The notes: a model not told the origin generated them from the letters alone. A stretch of DNA of 64,000 bases from Marifrigoribacter sp965178585 (GCA_965178585.1 OZ238267.1:1364001-1428000); one strand, 5' to 3'; positions 16,864 through 26,375 are shown, counted from the stretch's first letter. Program-made: numbers and translations.

Positions 16864-18528
16864 ATGAAGTTTTCTAATAAAAAATTATCCCAAACTATTA
16901 CACAGCTATGTTTCACTAAAGGAATACAGCATATTGTAATTTCTCCTGGTTCACGTAATGCACCCTTAACTATTGGTTTTACAGAAAATGAAAAGTTTAT
17001 TAATTATAGTATTGTTGATGAACGAAGTGCAGCATTTTTTGCTTTAGGTATAGCACAGCAACTTAATAAACCAGTAGCTTTAGTTTGCTCTTCTGGTTCG
17101 GCTTTATTGAATTATTATCCTGCTATTTCTGAAGCTTTTTATAGTGACATTCCGTTGGTAGTTTTGTCAGCAGATCGCCCTTCAGAATTGATTAATATTG
17201 GAGATGGACAAACTATTAATCAAGAAAATATTTTTGAAAATCATATTTTAGAAAATGCAAACTGCATAGAGGGAGATGAGTATAATTCATTTAATCAAAC
17301 GATTATAAATTCTGCTTTAAATACTGCAATAGAGAAGAAAGGACCAGTACATATTAATGTTCCATTTTCTGAACCTTTATATGAAACTGTAGATAAATTA
17401 ACAATAACCATTGAGAATGAACCAGTCTTATTTACTGAGTTAAATATTAATGAAGACCTAAAACCATTTGTAGATAAATGGAATAATTCTAAAAAGAAAA
17501 TAGTGTTAGTTGGGGTTTTGCAACCCAATTCTATAGAAAAAGAATTTTTGGATCTTCTAGCAAATGATGAAAGTGTACTTGTATTAACTGAAACTACTTC
17601 AAATCTTTATCATCATAATTTTTTCCCATCAATTGATCAACTAATAGCTCCATTTGAAGAGAATGATTATATTAATTTTCAGCCTGAAATTCTTCTGACT
17701 TTAGGAGGAATGGTAGTTTCAAAAAAAATAAAAGCACTTTTTCGAGATTATTCTCCAAAAGAGCATTGGCATATAGATGCTAAAAAAGTATATGATACTT
17801 ATTTTTGTTTAAGTCATTATTTTAAAACAACTCCCAATTTATTTTTAAAAGAATTCCTGCCTAAAACAAAAACAATAAAGAGTGATTATCAATCTTTTTG
17901 GTTATCAATTAAAAAGCATAGAAAAAGTAAGCATCAAGAATATTTAAATAAAATAGAGTATTCAGATTTTAAGGTGTTTTCTAGTATTGTTAATTCTCTT
18001 CCTAATAACATACAGTTGCAATTAAGTAATAGTGCAACGATACGTTATGCACAACTTTTTGAATTTAATGAAAGTATTGAAATGTTTTGTAATAGAGGGA
18101 CAAGTGGGATTGACGGTTGCACTAGTACTGCAATAGGTGCAGCGGTAGCATCCAAAAAAGAAACAGTTTTAATAACTGGTGACTTAAGTTTTTTATACGA
18201 TAGTAATGCTCTTTGGAATAATTATATCCCTTCAAATTTTAAAATTATTTTAATTAACAATGGAGGAGGAGGAATATTTAGAATTTTACCAGGAGAAAAA
18301 AACAGTGAAAACTTTAGCACTTTTTTTGAAACTAAGCACGAATTAACAGCTAAGCATTTATGTAAAATGTATCAATTAGATTATAGCAAGATCACAAATG
18401 AAGAAGATTTAACTTGTGGGTTGCAGTTATTTTTTAAATCTTCTGAAGCTCCAAAATTATTAGAGATATTTACTCCCTCAGAAGTTAATGACCAAGTTTT
18501 AATAGATTATTTTAAGTTTATAAATTAA
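16864..18528 (+). CDS. menD: SEPHCHC synthase MenD
   Basis: 554 residues, full length. The thiamine-diphosphate enzyme joins 2-oxoglutarate-derived succinic semialdehyde to isochorismate. Motifs: VISPGSRNAPLTIGF at the N-terminal PP-type domain, VDERSAAFFALGIA with the catalytic glutamate, and the ThDP-binding GDLSFLYDSNALWN...NNGGGGIFR in the C-terminal domain. It is the third gene of the menI-menF-menD operon, 36 bases after menF. MenH, MenC, MenE and MenA are not in the window; menB is at 32833. Its stop codon overlaps that of the convergent STAS-like gene. Confidence 0.97.
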   Translation: MKFSNKKLSQTITQLCFTKGIQHIVISPGSRNAPLTIGFTENEKFINYSIVDERSAAFFALGIAQQLNKPVALVCSSGSALLNYYPAISEAFYSDIPLVVLSADRPSELINIGDGQTINQENIFENHILENANCIEGDEYNSFNQTIINSALNTAIEKKGPVHINVPFSEPLYETVDKLTITIENEPVLFTELNINEDLKPFVDKWNNSKKKIVLVGVLQPNSIEKEFLDLLANDESVLVLTETTSNLYHHNFFPSIDQLIAPFEENDYINFQPEILLTLGGMVVSKKIKALFRDYSPKEHWHIDAKKVYDTYFCLSHYFKTTPNLFLKEFLPKTKTIKSDYQSFWLSIKKHRKSKHQEYLNKIEYSDFKVFSSIVNSLPNNIQLQLSNSATIRYAQLFEFNESIEMFCNRGTSGIDGCTSTAIGAAVASKKETVLITGDLSFLYDSNALWNNYIPSNFKIILINNGGGGIFRILPGEKNSENFSTFFETKHELTAKHLCKMYQLDYSKITNEEDLTCGLQLFFKSSEAPKLLEIFTPSEVNDQVLIDYFKFIN

Positions 18529-18917
18529 CAATCCTTTATTCTTAACAATCCCCATTCAATAGCAGATTCTAAGTCATTAAAGGTTTTAAAAGGCTTCTTT
18601 ATAAACATTTTTTCAAATTCTAAAGCAGTTGGGATGCTTTTTTTATATTGTATTACACCAATACCTTTTAGGGTTGGTATTTGGTTTAAATGTTTATAAT
18701 CGTTGGGGTCTAACGAATAGGAGTTTACACGGTTAGATATGTAAACCCATGGTTTGTCTCCAACAATACTTAATAGTCTATTTAATATTTTATGCCCTGT
18801 TTTATAACTTACAGCAACTCCCTCAGAAATTTCTAATATAGCAACTCCTTTATAAACACGAATAGTTACACCTGTTGTTTTAATTACTACCTTAAATTTT
18901 GATTCCATTCTCGTCAT
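18525..18917 (-). CDS. conserved STAS/SpoIIAA-like cytoplasmic protein of unknown function
   Basis: 130 residues, no signal peptide or membrane segment. The pattern of strands and helices (VAILEISEGVAVSYKTGHKILNRLL, then KPWVYISNRVNSYSLDP, then LESAIEWGLL) resembles the SpoIIAA-like/STAS fold seen in small proteins of flavobacteria; this is inference from pattern. No phosphorylatable serine motif or partner kinase is visible, and I do not recognise a function. Start at ATG 18917 or, as a TATATTTA box (18925-18918) directly precedes it, the ATG at 18908. It overlaps menD by 4 bases, both genes ending on a shared TTAA. Confidence 0.65.
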   Translation of the reverse strand: MTRMESKFKVVIKTTGVTIRVYKGVAILEISEGVAVSYKTGHKILNRLLSIVGDKPWVYISNRVNSYSLDPNDYKHLNQIPTLKGIGVIQYKKSIPTALEFEKMFIKKPFKTFNDLESAIEWGLLRIKDC

Positions 18918-18973
18918 TAAATATATTTTGAAACAAAAAGTAAAAATATTAAAATATTATATAAATAGTGTAA

Positions 18974-19003
18974 TTTGGTGAAGCCAAAAAGAGCTTATCT
19001 TTG
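18974..19003 (+). promoter_or_regulatory. cvfB promoter (TTTG-N18-TATCTTTG)
   Basis: TTTG at 18974-18977 and TATCTTTG at 18996-19003 match both consensus elements. The box ends 4 bases before the ATG at 19008, so the mRNA should begin at or almost at the start codon. This rules out the longer in-frame start at 18975, which lies inside the -33 element. Confidence 0.78.
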
Positions 19004-19007
19004 CAAG

Positions 19008-19844
19008 ATGTTTGAAATAGGAAAAAATACCACATTAACAATTTTAAGAGAAACGGATCCTGGATTGTATTTAGGAAGAGATAAAGATGCTGAAGATGTA
19101 ATTTTATTGCCACATAAATACAAACCAGAAACCTTTGAAATTGGTGATGAAATTGATGTGTTTATTTACTTAGATTATGAAGAGAGACCTATTGCAACAA
19201 CCTTAGAACCATTTGTTAGATTAAATGAATTTGGATATTTACGATGTGCAGATGTTACTAAGCATGGAGCTTTTATGGATTGGGGATTAGAAAAACATTT
19301 GTTTGTTTCATTTAAAGAACAAGCTCGTCCAATGAAGGTTGATAATTGGTACATTGTTCATTTATATTTAGATGAGAAGACCAATAGATTAGCTGGATCT
19401 AGTAAAACAAATCATTTTTTACAAAATGATCATCTTACGATTAAGGCATATGACGAAGTAAATGTTTTAATTACACATTTAACCGAAAAGGGTGCAAATG
19501 TTATCATTAATGGAGCTCATAAAGGACTTATTTATTTAGAAGATATATTTGAAGATATTCGAACTGGGGATAGATTAAAAGCTTTTGTGAAGAAGATTAG
19601 AGAGGATAATAAAGTTGATATAGTTCTTCAAAAACAAGGTTATCGTAGTATAGAACCTAATGCTCAATATATATTAGATGAATTAAATGCAGCTGGTGGT
19701 TTTATACCCTTACATGATAAATCATCTCCAGAAACAATTAAAGAAATTCTAGGGTTGAGTAAAAAGAGTTTTAAAAAGGCAATAGGAAGTCTTTATAAAG
19801 GAAAGCAGATTGTAATAAAGGAAGATGGAATAGAGTTAGTTTAA
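19008..19844 (+). CDS. cvfB: CvfB-like S1-domain RNA-binding protein
   Basis: 278 residues from the ATG at 19008. The order is an S1-like OB domain (LTILRETDPGLYLGRDKDAEDVILLPHKY), a second (YLRCADVTKHGAFMDWGLEKHLFVSFKEQ), a third (VNVLITHLTEKGANVIINGAHKGLIYLED) and a C-terminal winged helix (LDELNAAGGFIPLHDKSSPETIKEILGLSKKSFKKAIGSLYK). This is the complete CvfB/YitL architecture. The family binds RNA and affects virulence and stress traits in Gram-positives; in flavobacteria the role is not established to my knowledge. It converges on the SnoaL-like gene with a 4-base stop overlap. Confidence 0.92.
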   Translation: MFEIGKNTTLTILRETDPGLYLGRDKDAEDVILLPHKYKPETFEIGDEIDVFIYLDYEERPIATTLEPFVRLNEFGYLRCADVTKHGAFMDWGLEKHLFVSFKEQARPMKVDNWYIVHLYLDEKTNRLAGSSKTNHFLQNDHLTIKAYDEVNVLITHLTEKGANVIINGAHKGLIYLEDIFEDIRTGDRLKAFVKKIREDNKVDIVLQKQGYRSIEPNAQYILDELNAAGGFIPLHDKSSPETIKEILGLSKKSFKKAIGSLYKGKQIVIKEDGIELV

Positions 19845-20308
19845 CTTTTGTTTTCTTCAAACTTTTTTAAAAGACTATTGGTTTGCGACTTAATTTTTCT
19901 TCTAAAAAATGATGTTCCACCAATTAAATATCCTTTTAACCCTAAAGCTTGTTTTGCCCAATTATGTAGGTTGAAATGATCTGTATGTTTTATGATTTTC
20001 CCATCTTTAAACTCAAAAGAAGCATCAATTTTATTGTGAACCTTTCTTCCTGTCTTACTAAAAGTATAATGAGCTTCCCAGTGGGCTGATCCATTATGTA
20101 GGTTAGTAGTTATATTTGAAACTGTTACTTTAAAACGATTCTTTTTTTGACTTGAACACAACATTCTCCACATGTTTTTTGCCTTTTTGCCTTTTAGGAC
20201 TCCAAATGCAGGATCTTCAAAAACTATATCTTTATGATAATAACTAACCATAGTTTCTGCATCTAAATCATTAAATGCGTCATAAAATTTTTGAATAATA
20301 GATTTCAT
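19841..20308 (-). CDS. SnoaL-like/NTF2-family protein
   Basis: 155 residues. The first 115 form an NTF2-like cone: IQKFYDAFNDLDAETMVSYYHKDIVFEDPAFG, then strands ending in KDGKIIKHTDHFNLHNWAKQ. Members of this SnoaL-like group include polyketide cyclases and many uncharacterised proteins. The DPAFG and HTDHFN segments face the pocket in relatives, but no reaction can be assigned. The basic C-terminal tail (FFRRKIKSQTNSLLKKF) is unusual and may contact membrane or nucleic acid. It is a single gene; the first ATG fits the fold. Confidence 0.82.
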   Translation of the reverse strand: MKSIIQKFYDAFNDLDAETMVSYYHKDIVFEDPAFGVLKGKKAKNMWRMLCSSQKKNRFKVTVSNITTNLHNGSAHWEAHYTFSKTGRKVHNKIDASFEFKDGKIIKHTDHFNLHNWAKQALGLKGYLIGGTSFFRRKIKSQTNSLLKKFEENKS

Positions 20309-20477
20309 ATCATTTTAATTAAGATTTTAAATAATTCATTTTAACATTACTAAACTAATAAAATGGGATCATTAACAAGAATAAATGGCATTAATAATTA
20401 ATTACAACAAACAAACCAATATTTTTTTTGCTATAAATTTACTAGTATCTTCGTGCCTTTCTGAATCTATTTAATAA

Positions 20478-21272
20478 ATGAATTTTACTGGAAAAACATT
20501 ATGGATTACAGGAGCTTCTTCTGGTATTGGAAAGGCAGTAGCCGTTGAGTTATCTTTAAAAGAATGTCGTTTAATCCTTTCAGGCAGAAAAGAAGAAGAA
20601 TTACAAAAAGTAGCTTCTATTTGTAATAAAAATGGTAGTTCAACACTTGTAATGCCATTCGATTTATCAGATGAAGATTCCATAAGCCTTGCTGCAAAAG
20701 CAGTATTAGAAAATGAGTCTCGAATAGATGGATTATATCATTTTGGAGGTATTAGTCAGCGTTCTTATGCAAGTGAAACTCCATTGTCTGTAGATCGTAA
20801 AATTTTTGAAGTAAATTTTTTTGGAACCATAGCATTAACTAAAATGGTATTGCCAATAATGATAAAACAGGGTAGTGGTCAAATTGGTGTAACGACTAGT
20901 ATTGTAGGTAAATTTGGATTTCCCTATCGTTCCTCTTATTCAGCTACGAAGCAGGCTTTGCATGGTTTCTTCGAAAGTTTAAGAGCAGAGAATACTAAAA
21001 ATGGAATAAAAATATCTATGATTATTCCAGGCCGTATTCAAACTAATATTTCTGTGAATGCTATAGATAAAGAAGGGAACTCTCATAATAAAATGGATCA
21101 AGGTCAGGATCAAGGAAAGTCAGTAGAAAGTACAGCAAAGATTATTGTAAAAAAACTACAAAGTGAAAGAAAGGAAATCTTAGTAGGAGGTAAAGAATTA
21201 ATTATGGTACATATTCGTAGGTTTTTTCCTAGATTATACTATTATTTGTCAACTAGAGTTAAACCTTTATAG
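20478..21272 (+). CDS. short-chain dehydrogenase/reductase
   Basis: 264 residues, classical SDR. TGASSGIGKAV is the cofactor-binding loop, SGRKEEEL after the second strand favours NADP(H), and the active site is YSATKQALHGF with Ser-Tyr-Lys (TTSIVGKFG before it). The C-terminal part (IRRFFPRLYYYLSTRVK) is basic and hydrophobic, as in membrane-associated SDRs of the DHRS7 type. Substrate unknown. A near-consensus TATCTTCG box lies at 20446-20453. The VOC-family gene follows after 28 bases and may be co-transcribed. Confidence 0.9.
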   Translation: MNFTGKTLWITGASSGIGKAVAVELSLKECRLILSGRKEEELQKVASICNKNGSSTLVMPFDLSDEDSISLAAKAVLENESRIDGLYHFGGISQRSYASETPLSVDRKIFEVNFFGTIALTKMVLPIMIKQGSGQIGVTTSIVGKFGFPYRSSYSATKQALHGFFESLRAENTKNGIKISMIIPGRIQTNISVNAIDKEGNSHNKMDQGQDQGKSVESTAKIIVKKLQSERKEILVGGKELIMVHIRRFFPRLYYYLSTRVKPL

Positions 21273-21300
21273 AACTTTTCTGAAAAATTATAAAAGTAGC

Positions 21301-22356
21301 ATGAAAATTAATGGAATTCAGCAATTAGGAGTAGGTGTAGAGGATGTTCATGAAGCATGGGAATGGTATCGTAAGCATTTTTCAATGGACATTTTAATGT
21401 TTGATGAAGAAGCTGTTGCCGAATTAATGTTAGCTCACACCAATGGAAAACCCAGAAAAAGACACGCGATTTTAGCTTTAAACCTTGAAGGTGGTGGTGG
21501 ATTTGAAATTTGGAAGCATACAGGTAAAAAACCAGAACCTATTTCTTTTGAAATTCAATTAGGAGATTTAGGGATAAATATTGGTGTTTTAAAAACACAA
21601 AATGCAGAATCAACTTATTTAAAATACAAAGCTGCTGGATTGAATTTATTGGGAGAAATTGCTCCTGATCCTTCTGGGAACAAGCATTTTTTCTTAAAAG
21701 ATATTTATAATAATTTATGGGAAGTTAAAGAACATCCTGAAGTATTTAAAAAAGAAAGAGCAGTAAATGGAGGTGTTTTTGGGACCGTAATTGGTGTTAA
21801 GGATATTGAAGAAAGTTTAAAAGTTTATCGAGATATTTTAGGCTATGATGAGGTAATTTTTGATGAAACAGGAACTTTTAATGATTATAATGGTATTCCT
21901 GGAGGGGATAAAGAGTTTAGGAGAGTGTTATTAGGTCATTCTGATTTTAAGGACGGTGCATTTAGTACCTTGTTTGGAAAATCTGAAATTGAGTTGGTAC
22001 AAGTATTGAATAGAGATCAAAAAGATATTTATGAGGGACGTATTTGGGGAGATCCTGGATTTATTCATTTGTGTTTTGATATTAATAATATGGATGCCTT
22101 AAGAGAAAAAGCTGCTAAAACTGGATTTCCGTTTACAGTCGATAGTGCAAAAGCTATGGAATCTTTTGATATGGGAGATGCTGGAGGAAATTTTGCATAT
22201 ATACAGGCACCAGAAGGTACTCTTATTGAGTTTGTTGAGACCCACAAAATTCCTTTAATCAAAAAAATTGGTTGGAATATTGATTTTAGAAAACGAGGAA
22301 ATCATCCGCTACCAAATTGGATGTTGAAGTTATTTAAATATAAAAGAGTAAAATAA
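21301..22356 (+). CDS. VOC-family (glyoxalase/dioxygenase superfamily) protein, two domains
   Basis: 351 residues with two VOC repeats. The first starts INGIQQLGVGVEDVHEAWEWYRKHF; the second starts GGVFGTVIGVKDIEESLKVYRDILGYD. Each repeat ends with a beta strand holding a glutamate (NLWEVKEHPE and TLIEFVETH), a usual metal ligand in this superfamily. The first repeat lacks an obvious N-terminal histidine ligand, so metal binding is uncertain. Similar proteins are annotated as glyoxalases, dioxygenases or isomerases; no specific reaction can be given. It is probably in an operon with the upstream SDR. Confidence 0.85.
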   Translation: MKINGIQQLGVGVEDVHEAWEWYRKHFSMDILMFDEEAVAELMLAHTNGKPRKRHAILALNLEGGGGFEIWKHTGKKPEPISFEIQLGDLGINIGVLKTQNAESTYLKYKAAGLNLLGEIAPDPSGNKHFFLKDIYNNLWEVKEHPEVFKKERAVNGGVFGTVIGVKDIEESLKVYRDILGYDEVIFDETGTFNDYNGIPGGDKEFRRVLLGHSDFKDGAFSTLFGKSEIELVQVLNRDQKDIYEGRIWGDPGFIHLCFDINNMDALREKAAKTGFPFTVDSAKAMESFDMGDAGGNFAYIQAPEGTLIEFVETHKIPLIKKIGWNIDFRKRGNHPLPNWMLKLFKYKRVK

Positions 22357-22359
22357 TAT

Positions 22360-23259
22360 CTATTTTTCTATTAAGTTAACAATTGCACTTTTCAAAGTTG
22401 GATATTTAAATTGATACCCCTCGAGAATAATTTTTTTAGAAGAAATTTTATTTCCATTAGTAATTAGATTTGCTAAATCTCCAAATATAATTTTCAAAAC
22501 TAAGTTAGGAATTTTAAATGTAACCACCTTTTTTTGTGAAACTTCAGCTATTTCATTATTTAATTCCATATAATTGATATGTTCTGGAGCTACTGCATTA
22601 TAACAGTCTTTTAATTGAGAATTTTCAATACTTCTAATATAGATCCCAATTAGATCATCAATGTGTATCCATGGTATGTATTGTTTACCATCTCCTAATA
22701 TTGGACAAAAGCCATATAGTATTGGTTTTTTCATTTTTTCAAATGCTCCATTAGATTTTGTTAAAACAATTCCAGTTCTAATAAGAACAGTACGAATATT
22801 TAAACTATTAAAATTTAATGCTTCTTTTTCCCAATCGTCACATAACCTAGAAAGAAAATCTTTTCCTGAAGGATCACATTCCTTAAAAACATGATTAGAC
22901 TTTTTATAGCCATAGTAACCAATAGCAGATGCATTAATGAAAAAATCAATTTTGATATTATTGTTCTTTACAGTTTCATAAAGTAATTTGGTTGAATTTA
23001 TTCTGCTATCATATAGATCTTGTTTTCTTTTAGTAGTCCATCTTTTTTCAGCAATATTTGCACCAGATAAATTAATAATTCCCGAAATGCCTTTTAATGC
23101 ATTGATATCTATAAACTTATCTTCCACATTCCATAAATATGTTTGTGAATAATTGTTCACTTTTCTACTAAGAATATTAACTTCATATCCCCTTTTTATA
23201 AGCTCTTTTTTTAATAAAGAACCTATTAAACCTGTACCGCCAACTAATAATATTTTCAA
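22360..23259 (-). CDS. TIGR01777-family NAD(P)-dependent epimerase
   Basis: 299 residues, an extended SDR of the YfcH/SDR39U1 type. Evidence: LVGGTGLIGSLLKKEL (nucleotide loop), INLSGANIAEKRWTTKRK (family hallmark after the Rossmann strand) and FINASAIGYYG (catalytic YG variant), then the C-terminal domain of unknown role. The family has no agreed substrate. The start is TTG at 23259, only 4 bases after the stop of the UDG gene, so translation is probably coupled. No ATG gives a complete Rossmann strand. Confidence 0.9.
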   Translation of the reverse strand: MKILLVGGTGLIGSLLKKELIKRGYEVNILSRKVNNYSQTYLWNVEDKFIDINALKGISGIINLSGANIAEKRWTTKRKQDLYDSRINSTKLLYETVKNNNIKIDFFINASAIGYYGYKKSNHVFKECDPSGKDFLSRLCDDWEKEALNFNSLNIRTVLIRTGIVLTKSNGAFEKMKKPILYGFCPILGDGKQYIPWIHIDDLIGIYIRSIENSQLKDCYNAVAPEHINYMELNNEIAEVSQKKVVTFKIPNLVLKIIFGDLANLITNGNKISSKKIILEGYQFKYPTLKSAIVNLIEK

Positions 23260-23263
23260 TATT

Positions 23264-23827
23264 CTATTTTTTTATTTTTTCTTTTAATATAGGCAATACC
23301 AAATCATTAAACCAAGGATTTTTTTTCAGCCAAATATTATTTCTTGGCGAAGGGTGTGGTAAGGGAATAAATTTAGGAAGATATTCCTTAAAATTTTTAA
23401 CGGTTTCGGTTAATGTCCTTTTTTTGCTTGAACCCAAATAATACTCTTGAGCATAATTACCTATAAGTAAAGTTAACTCAATATTATTTAATTTATTAAA
23501 TAATTGTTGATGCCATAATGGAGCACATTCCTTTCTTGGAGGTAAGTCTCCAGTTTTTCCTTTCCCTGGATAACAAAAGGCCATAGGTATTATTGCAAAT
23601 ATTTCTGGGTTGTAAAAAGTAGAATTATCTACACCTAACCAATCACGCAATCGTTCTCCACTTTTATCATCCCAAGGTATTCCTGATTTATGTACTATAC
23701 TGCCAGGAGCTTGACCAATAATTGCTATTTTACTATTAACATGTGCTGCTACAACTGGATTTACTCCATTTTGTAAATTTGGTAAACAAACTTCACATAG
23801 TTTTATTTCTGAAAGTAGACGGTCCAA
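23264..23827 (-). CDS. uracil-DNA glycosylase superfamily protein, family-4-like with Fe-S cysteines
   Basis: 187 residues. GQAPGSIVHKSGIPWDD is the uracil-pocket motif and PLPHPSPRN the DNA-binding motif of the UDG superfamily. Four cysteines at 11, 14, 85 and 101 match the spacing of the [4Fe-4S] ligands of family 4 UDG from thermophiles (two near the N-terminus, then a long gap). The enzyme should remove uracil from DNA in the cytoplasm. The GxxPG loop is followed by an unusual serine-rich stretch, so specificity could differ. The start is TTG at 23827. It sits between a transporter and the TIGR01777 gene on one strand. Confidence 0.85.
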   Translation of the reverse strand: MDRLLSEIKLCEVCLPNLQNGVNPVVAAHVNSKIAIIGQAPGSIVHKSGIPWDDKSGERLRDWLGVDNSTFYNPEIFAIIPMAFCYPGKGKTGDLPPRKECAPLWHQQLFNKLNNIELTLLIGNYAQEYYLGSSKKRTLTETVKNFKEYLPKFIPLPHPSPRNNIWLKKNPWFNDLVLPILKEKIKK

Positions 23828-23849
23828 TTTTATTTAAAAAATGAAATGA

Positions 23850-25163
23850 TTAGTTGGTTTTAAGTTTCTTTTTAGAGTTTTTTAATCCATACCAAAATAT
23901 GTAGGTGTAACACATAATAATAAAAAACAAAGCATATTTAAAACCTATACTGTCTGTAATTAAACCATATAAAGGAGGAATAATGGCACCTCCAACAATA
24001 GCCATACATAACAATCCAGAACCTTTAGGTTTAAGAGGTCCTATACCATCAATTGCTAATGTAAAAATAGTAGGAAACATAATAGAATTAAATAATCCTA
24101 CTGCTAGAATACTCCACATACTAACTAAACCAGTAGTGCTAATTGAAGTAAAAAGTAACAATATTGCAATGGTAGCAAAAATACCTAATACTTTACCAGG
24201 TTTCATTATTTTAGTTAAGTAGGATCCTATAAAGCGGCCAATCATAGCGCCAGACCAATAAAAGGTAACAAATACTCCAACAATAGCTTTATTGTCGTTT
24301 TCTGTTAGGTTTGAATTTAAAATGCCTTCAGCTATAGATTTCATAAGGCCATTTTCTTTTATTACATCCATTAAATTCATGTCTAGAAAGTAATTAACCA
24401 AATAACTACCAATTGCAACTTCAGCTCCTACGTAAAAGAAAATTCCAATAACACCTAGCATTAGGTTTTTTTGTTTGAATGCTTCAAAGTAGGTACCTGT
24501 TGAGTTTTCATTAATTAGTTTTGGAAGTTTTGCAAAAAAGAAAACTCCAGTGATTAATAAAATAAACAAAGCTAAACCTAAAAATGGGGTTTGAACAGCA
24601 GCAGCTTCATTAGCAAGGTAAACTTCTTTAGCTTCTGATGTTAATGAAGAGATCTCATCTTTAGATTTGATTGTATCGCTTAAAATAAATAAAGCTCCAA
24701 TGGCTGGAGCTATTGCTGTTCCTAATGAATTAAAAGCTTGTGATAAGTTTAATCTGCTAGAAGCTCCATCTTCACTTCCTAAAACTGCAACATAAGGATT
24801 TGCAGCTACTTGTAATATAGTCATACCTCCAGCCAATATAAAATAGGCCAGCATAAAAATTCCAAAATAACGATAAGAGGCTGCAGGGTAGAATAGTAGA
24901 CAGCCTAAAGCCATCGTAATTAAGCCTAATATGATACCTCGTTTATAACCTATTTTAGATAGAATATAACTTGCTGGGAGGGATAATAAAAAATAAGCAC
25001 CAAAAAATGCAAATTGAACCATTCCAGCTTGAAAATAAGAAAGTGTAAATAATTCTCGAAGCCTAGGAATTAATGAATCTACTAATACAGTTATAAACCC
25101 CCAAAGAAAAAATAAAACAGTCAGTAAAATAAATGACGATCTGTATGATTTTTGTTGATTCAT
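23850..25163 (-). CDS. FucP-like sugar MFS transporter
   Basis: 437 residues with 12 hydrophobic segments. The start LTVLFFLWGFITVLVDSLIPRLRELF and the pattern FFGAYFLLSLPASYILSKIGYKRGI match the fucose/glucose-galactose:proton symporter group, and ANPYVAVLGSEDGASSRLNLSQAFNSLGTAIAP is its hallmark. It should import a monosaccharide across the inner membrane; the sugar (fucose, glucose, galactose, GlcNAc) cannot be told. No sugar kinase, isomerase or SusCD pair lies beside it. The UDG gene follows 22 bases downstream. Confidence 0.93.
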   Translation of the reverse strand: MNQQKSYRSSFILLTVLFFLWGFITVLVDSLIPRLRELFTLSYFQAGMVQFAFFGAYFLLSLPASYILSKIGYKRGIILGLITMALGCLLFYPAASYRYFGIFMLAYFILAGGMTILQVAANPYVAVLGSEDGASSRLNLSQAFNSLGTAIAPAIGALFILSDTIKSKDEISSLTSEAKEVYLANEAAAVQTPFLGLALFILLITGVFFFAKLPKLINENSTGTYFEAFKQKNLMLGVIGIFFYVGAEVAIGSYLVNYFLDMNLMDVIKENGLMKSIAEGILNSNLTENDNKAIVGVFVTFYWSGAMIGRFIGSYLTKIMKPGKVLGIFATIAILLLFTSISTTGLVSMWSILAVGLFNSIMFPTIFTLAIDGIGPLKPKGSGLLCMAIVGGAIIPPLYGLITDSIGFKYALFFIIMCYTYIFWYGLKNSKKKLKTN

Positions 25164-25253
25164 TTTTAAGGGATTTAATAATTAATAGTAGGGTCGATAT
25201 CTAACCTTATTTGTTTAGATTTTTACTCCATTGAGTTTAAAAGACTATAATTT

Positions 25254-26375
25254 TTATATTCCTAATTTACTTGAAACTTTTTTTGGAATACCGCCTTTAT
25301 GTAAAGTGATACTAATCGTTTTTAATCGAACATATGCTTCACTAAAATAAACATAACCACCAAATTTTGTTCTTTTTTCGTCGGTTCCCCAACTGTTTTT
25401 TACTTTATAATACTTGTTCCCTTTTTGATCTTTAACAGTACCCGTTATATGCATTAAATGATCATCGGTAGTTTTAAAATTTTCAAATTCTTGCTGACGA
25501 TAATCTTGAGTAACATTCATTTCTGGATAAATACTGTGAAGCGCTTTTAAATTATTTAATTTATTTGAAGGTACAACAGCTACACCATCCTTAGACGAAA
25601 AAGTTTTTTCACTTACATCACAATCTATTTCGGCAGTATATCCATTTTCTAAAGCAAAATCTAAAACCTCAATTAGTTCGTCTATTTGAACATTGTAAAA
25701 GCTACCGTTACTAAAATTATCAGGTATATTTAAAATAAAGTTACTGTAAAATGGAGCTTGAGTAAACGAAGTAATATTTATGTAATTATCTGGGTTTATC
25801 TTTACCATTTCAGCAAACTGAATTGGGGTGTATTTTTTTCCTTCGTAAGTAAAATCAGTAAGATTTTCACCTAAATATACATCTAAAACAGAATTAAAAG
25901 CTTCTCTCCATTTTGGATCTAAGCTTCTACCTGGGTTTTTAATATAAACATCTAACATTGCTGTTAAAACAGAAACCATTTCAGCATGATTGTGTCTTGT
26001 CTTATCATCCATTAATCCACTATAAGCATCATTAGGTACTAAACCATAATCTCGAACACTATTGAAAACATCATGAGCTAAACCACCTTCGCTAAACTGT
26101 GCTTTTCCTTGTCTTGACACGTAATTATCTGCTTTTTTTGGATAGGTGTTTCGAACATTAAACATTTCAGAAATATCTACACTTTTTCCAGTTAATCTAA
26201 TTATTTCAGATTCTATGAAAGAAGAAGTTGAAAAACTCCAACAAGTTCCAGTATTTCCTTGACTAATTACAGAAGTAGCATCTAAGTCTATTACATCGCT
26301 AAATTTATAGGTTTCTTGAGCAGTTATCATCAAGCTGCTACATGCTATTCCTAGTGAAATAATTAATTTATTCAT
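25254..26375 (-). CDS. exported C1-family (bleomycin hydrolase/PepC-like) cysteine peptidase
   Basis: 373 residues with a signal peptide (IISLGIACSSLMITAQ), unlike cytoplasmic PepC. The catalytic cysteine is Cys45 in NTGTCWSFST, with the oxyanion glutamine just before it (SQGNTG). The histidine is in DHLMHITG and the asparagine in KNSWG, all in the right order for papain-type aminopeptidase C. It is about 80 residues shorter than E. coli-type PepC homologues. It should trim peptides in the periplasm. It is 15 bases downstream of the large FG-GAP lipoprotein, on the same strand, so an operon is likely. Confidence 0.9.
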   Translation of the reverse strand: MNKLIISLGIACSSLMITAQETYKFSDVIDLDATSVISQGNTGTCWSFSTSSFIESEIIRLTGKSVDISEMFNVRNTYPKKADNYVSRQGKAQFSEGGLAHDVFNSVRDYGLVPNDAYSGLMDDKTRHNHAEMVSVLTAMLDVYIKNPGRSLDPKWREAFNSVLDVYLGENLTDFTYEGKKYTPIQFAEMVKINPDNYINITSFTQAPFYSNFILNIPDNFSNGSFYNVQIDELIEVLDFALENGYTAEIDCDVSEKTFSSKDGVAVVPSNKLNNLKALHSIYPEMNVTQDYRQQEFENFKTTDDHLMHITGTVKDQKGNKYYKVKNSWGTDEKRTKFGGYVYFSEAYVRLKTISITLHKGGIPKKVSSKLGI

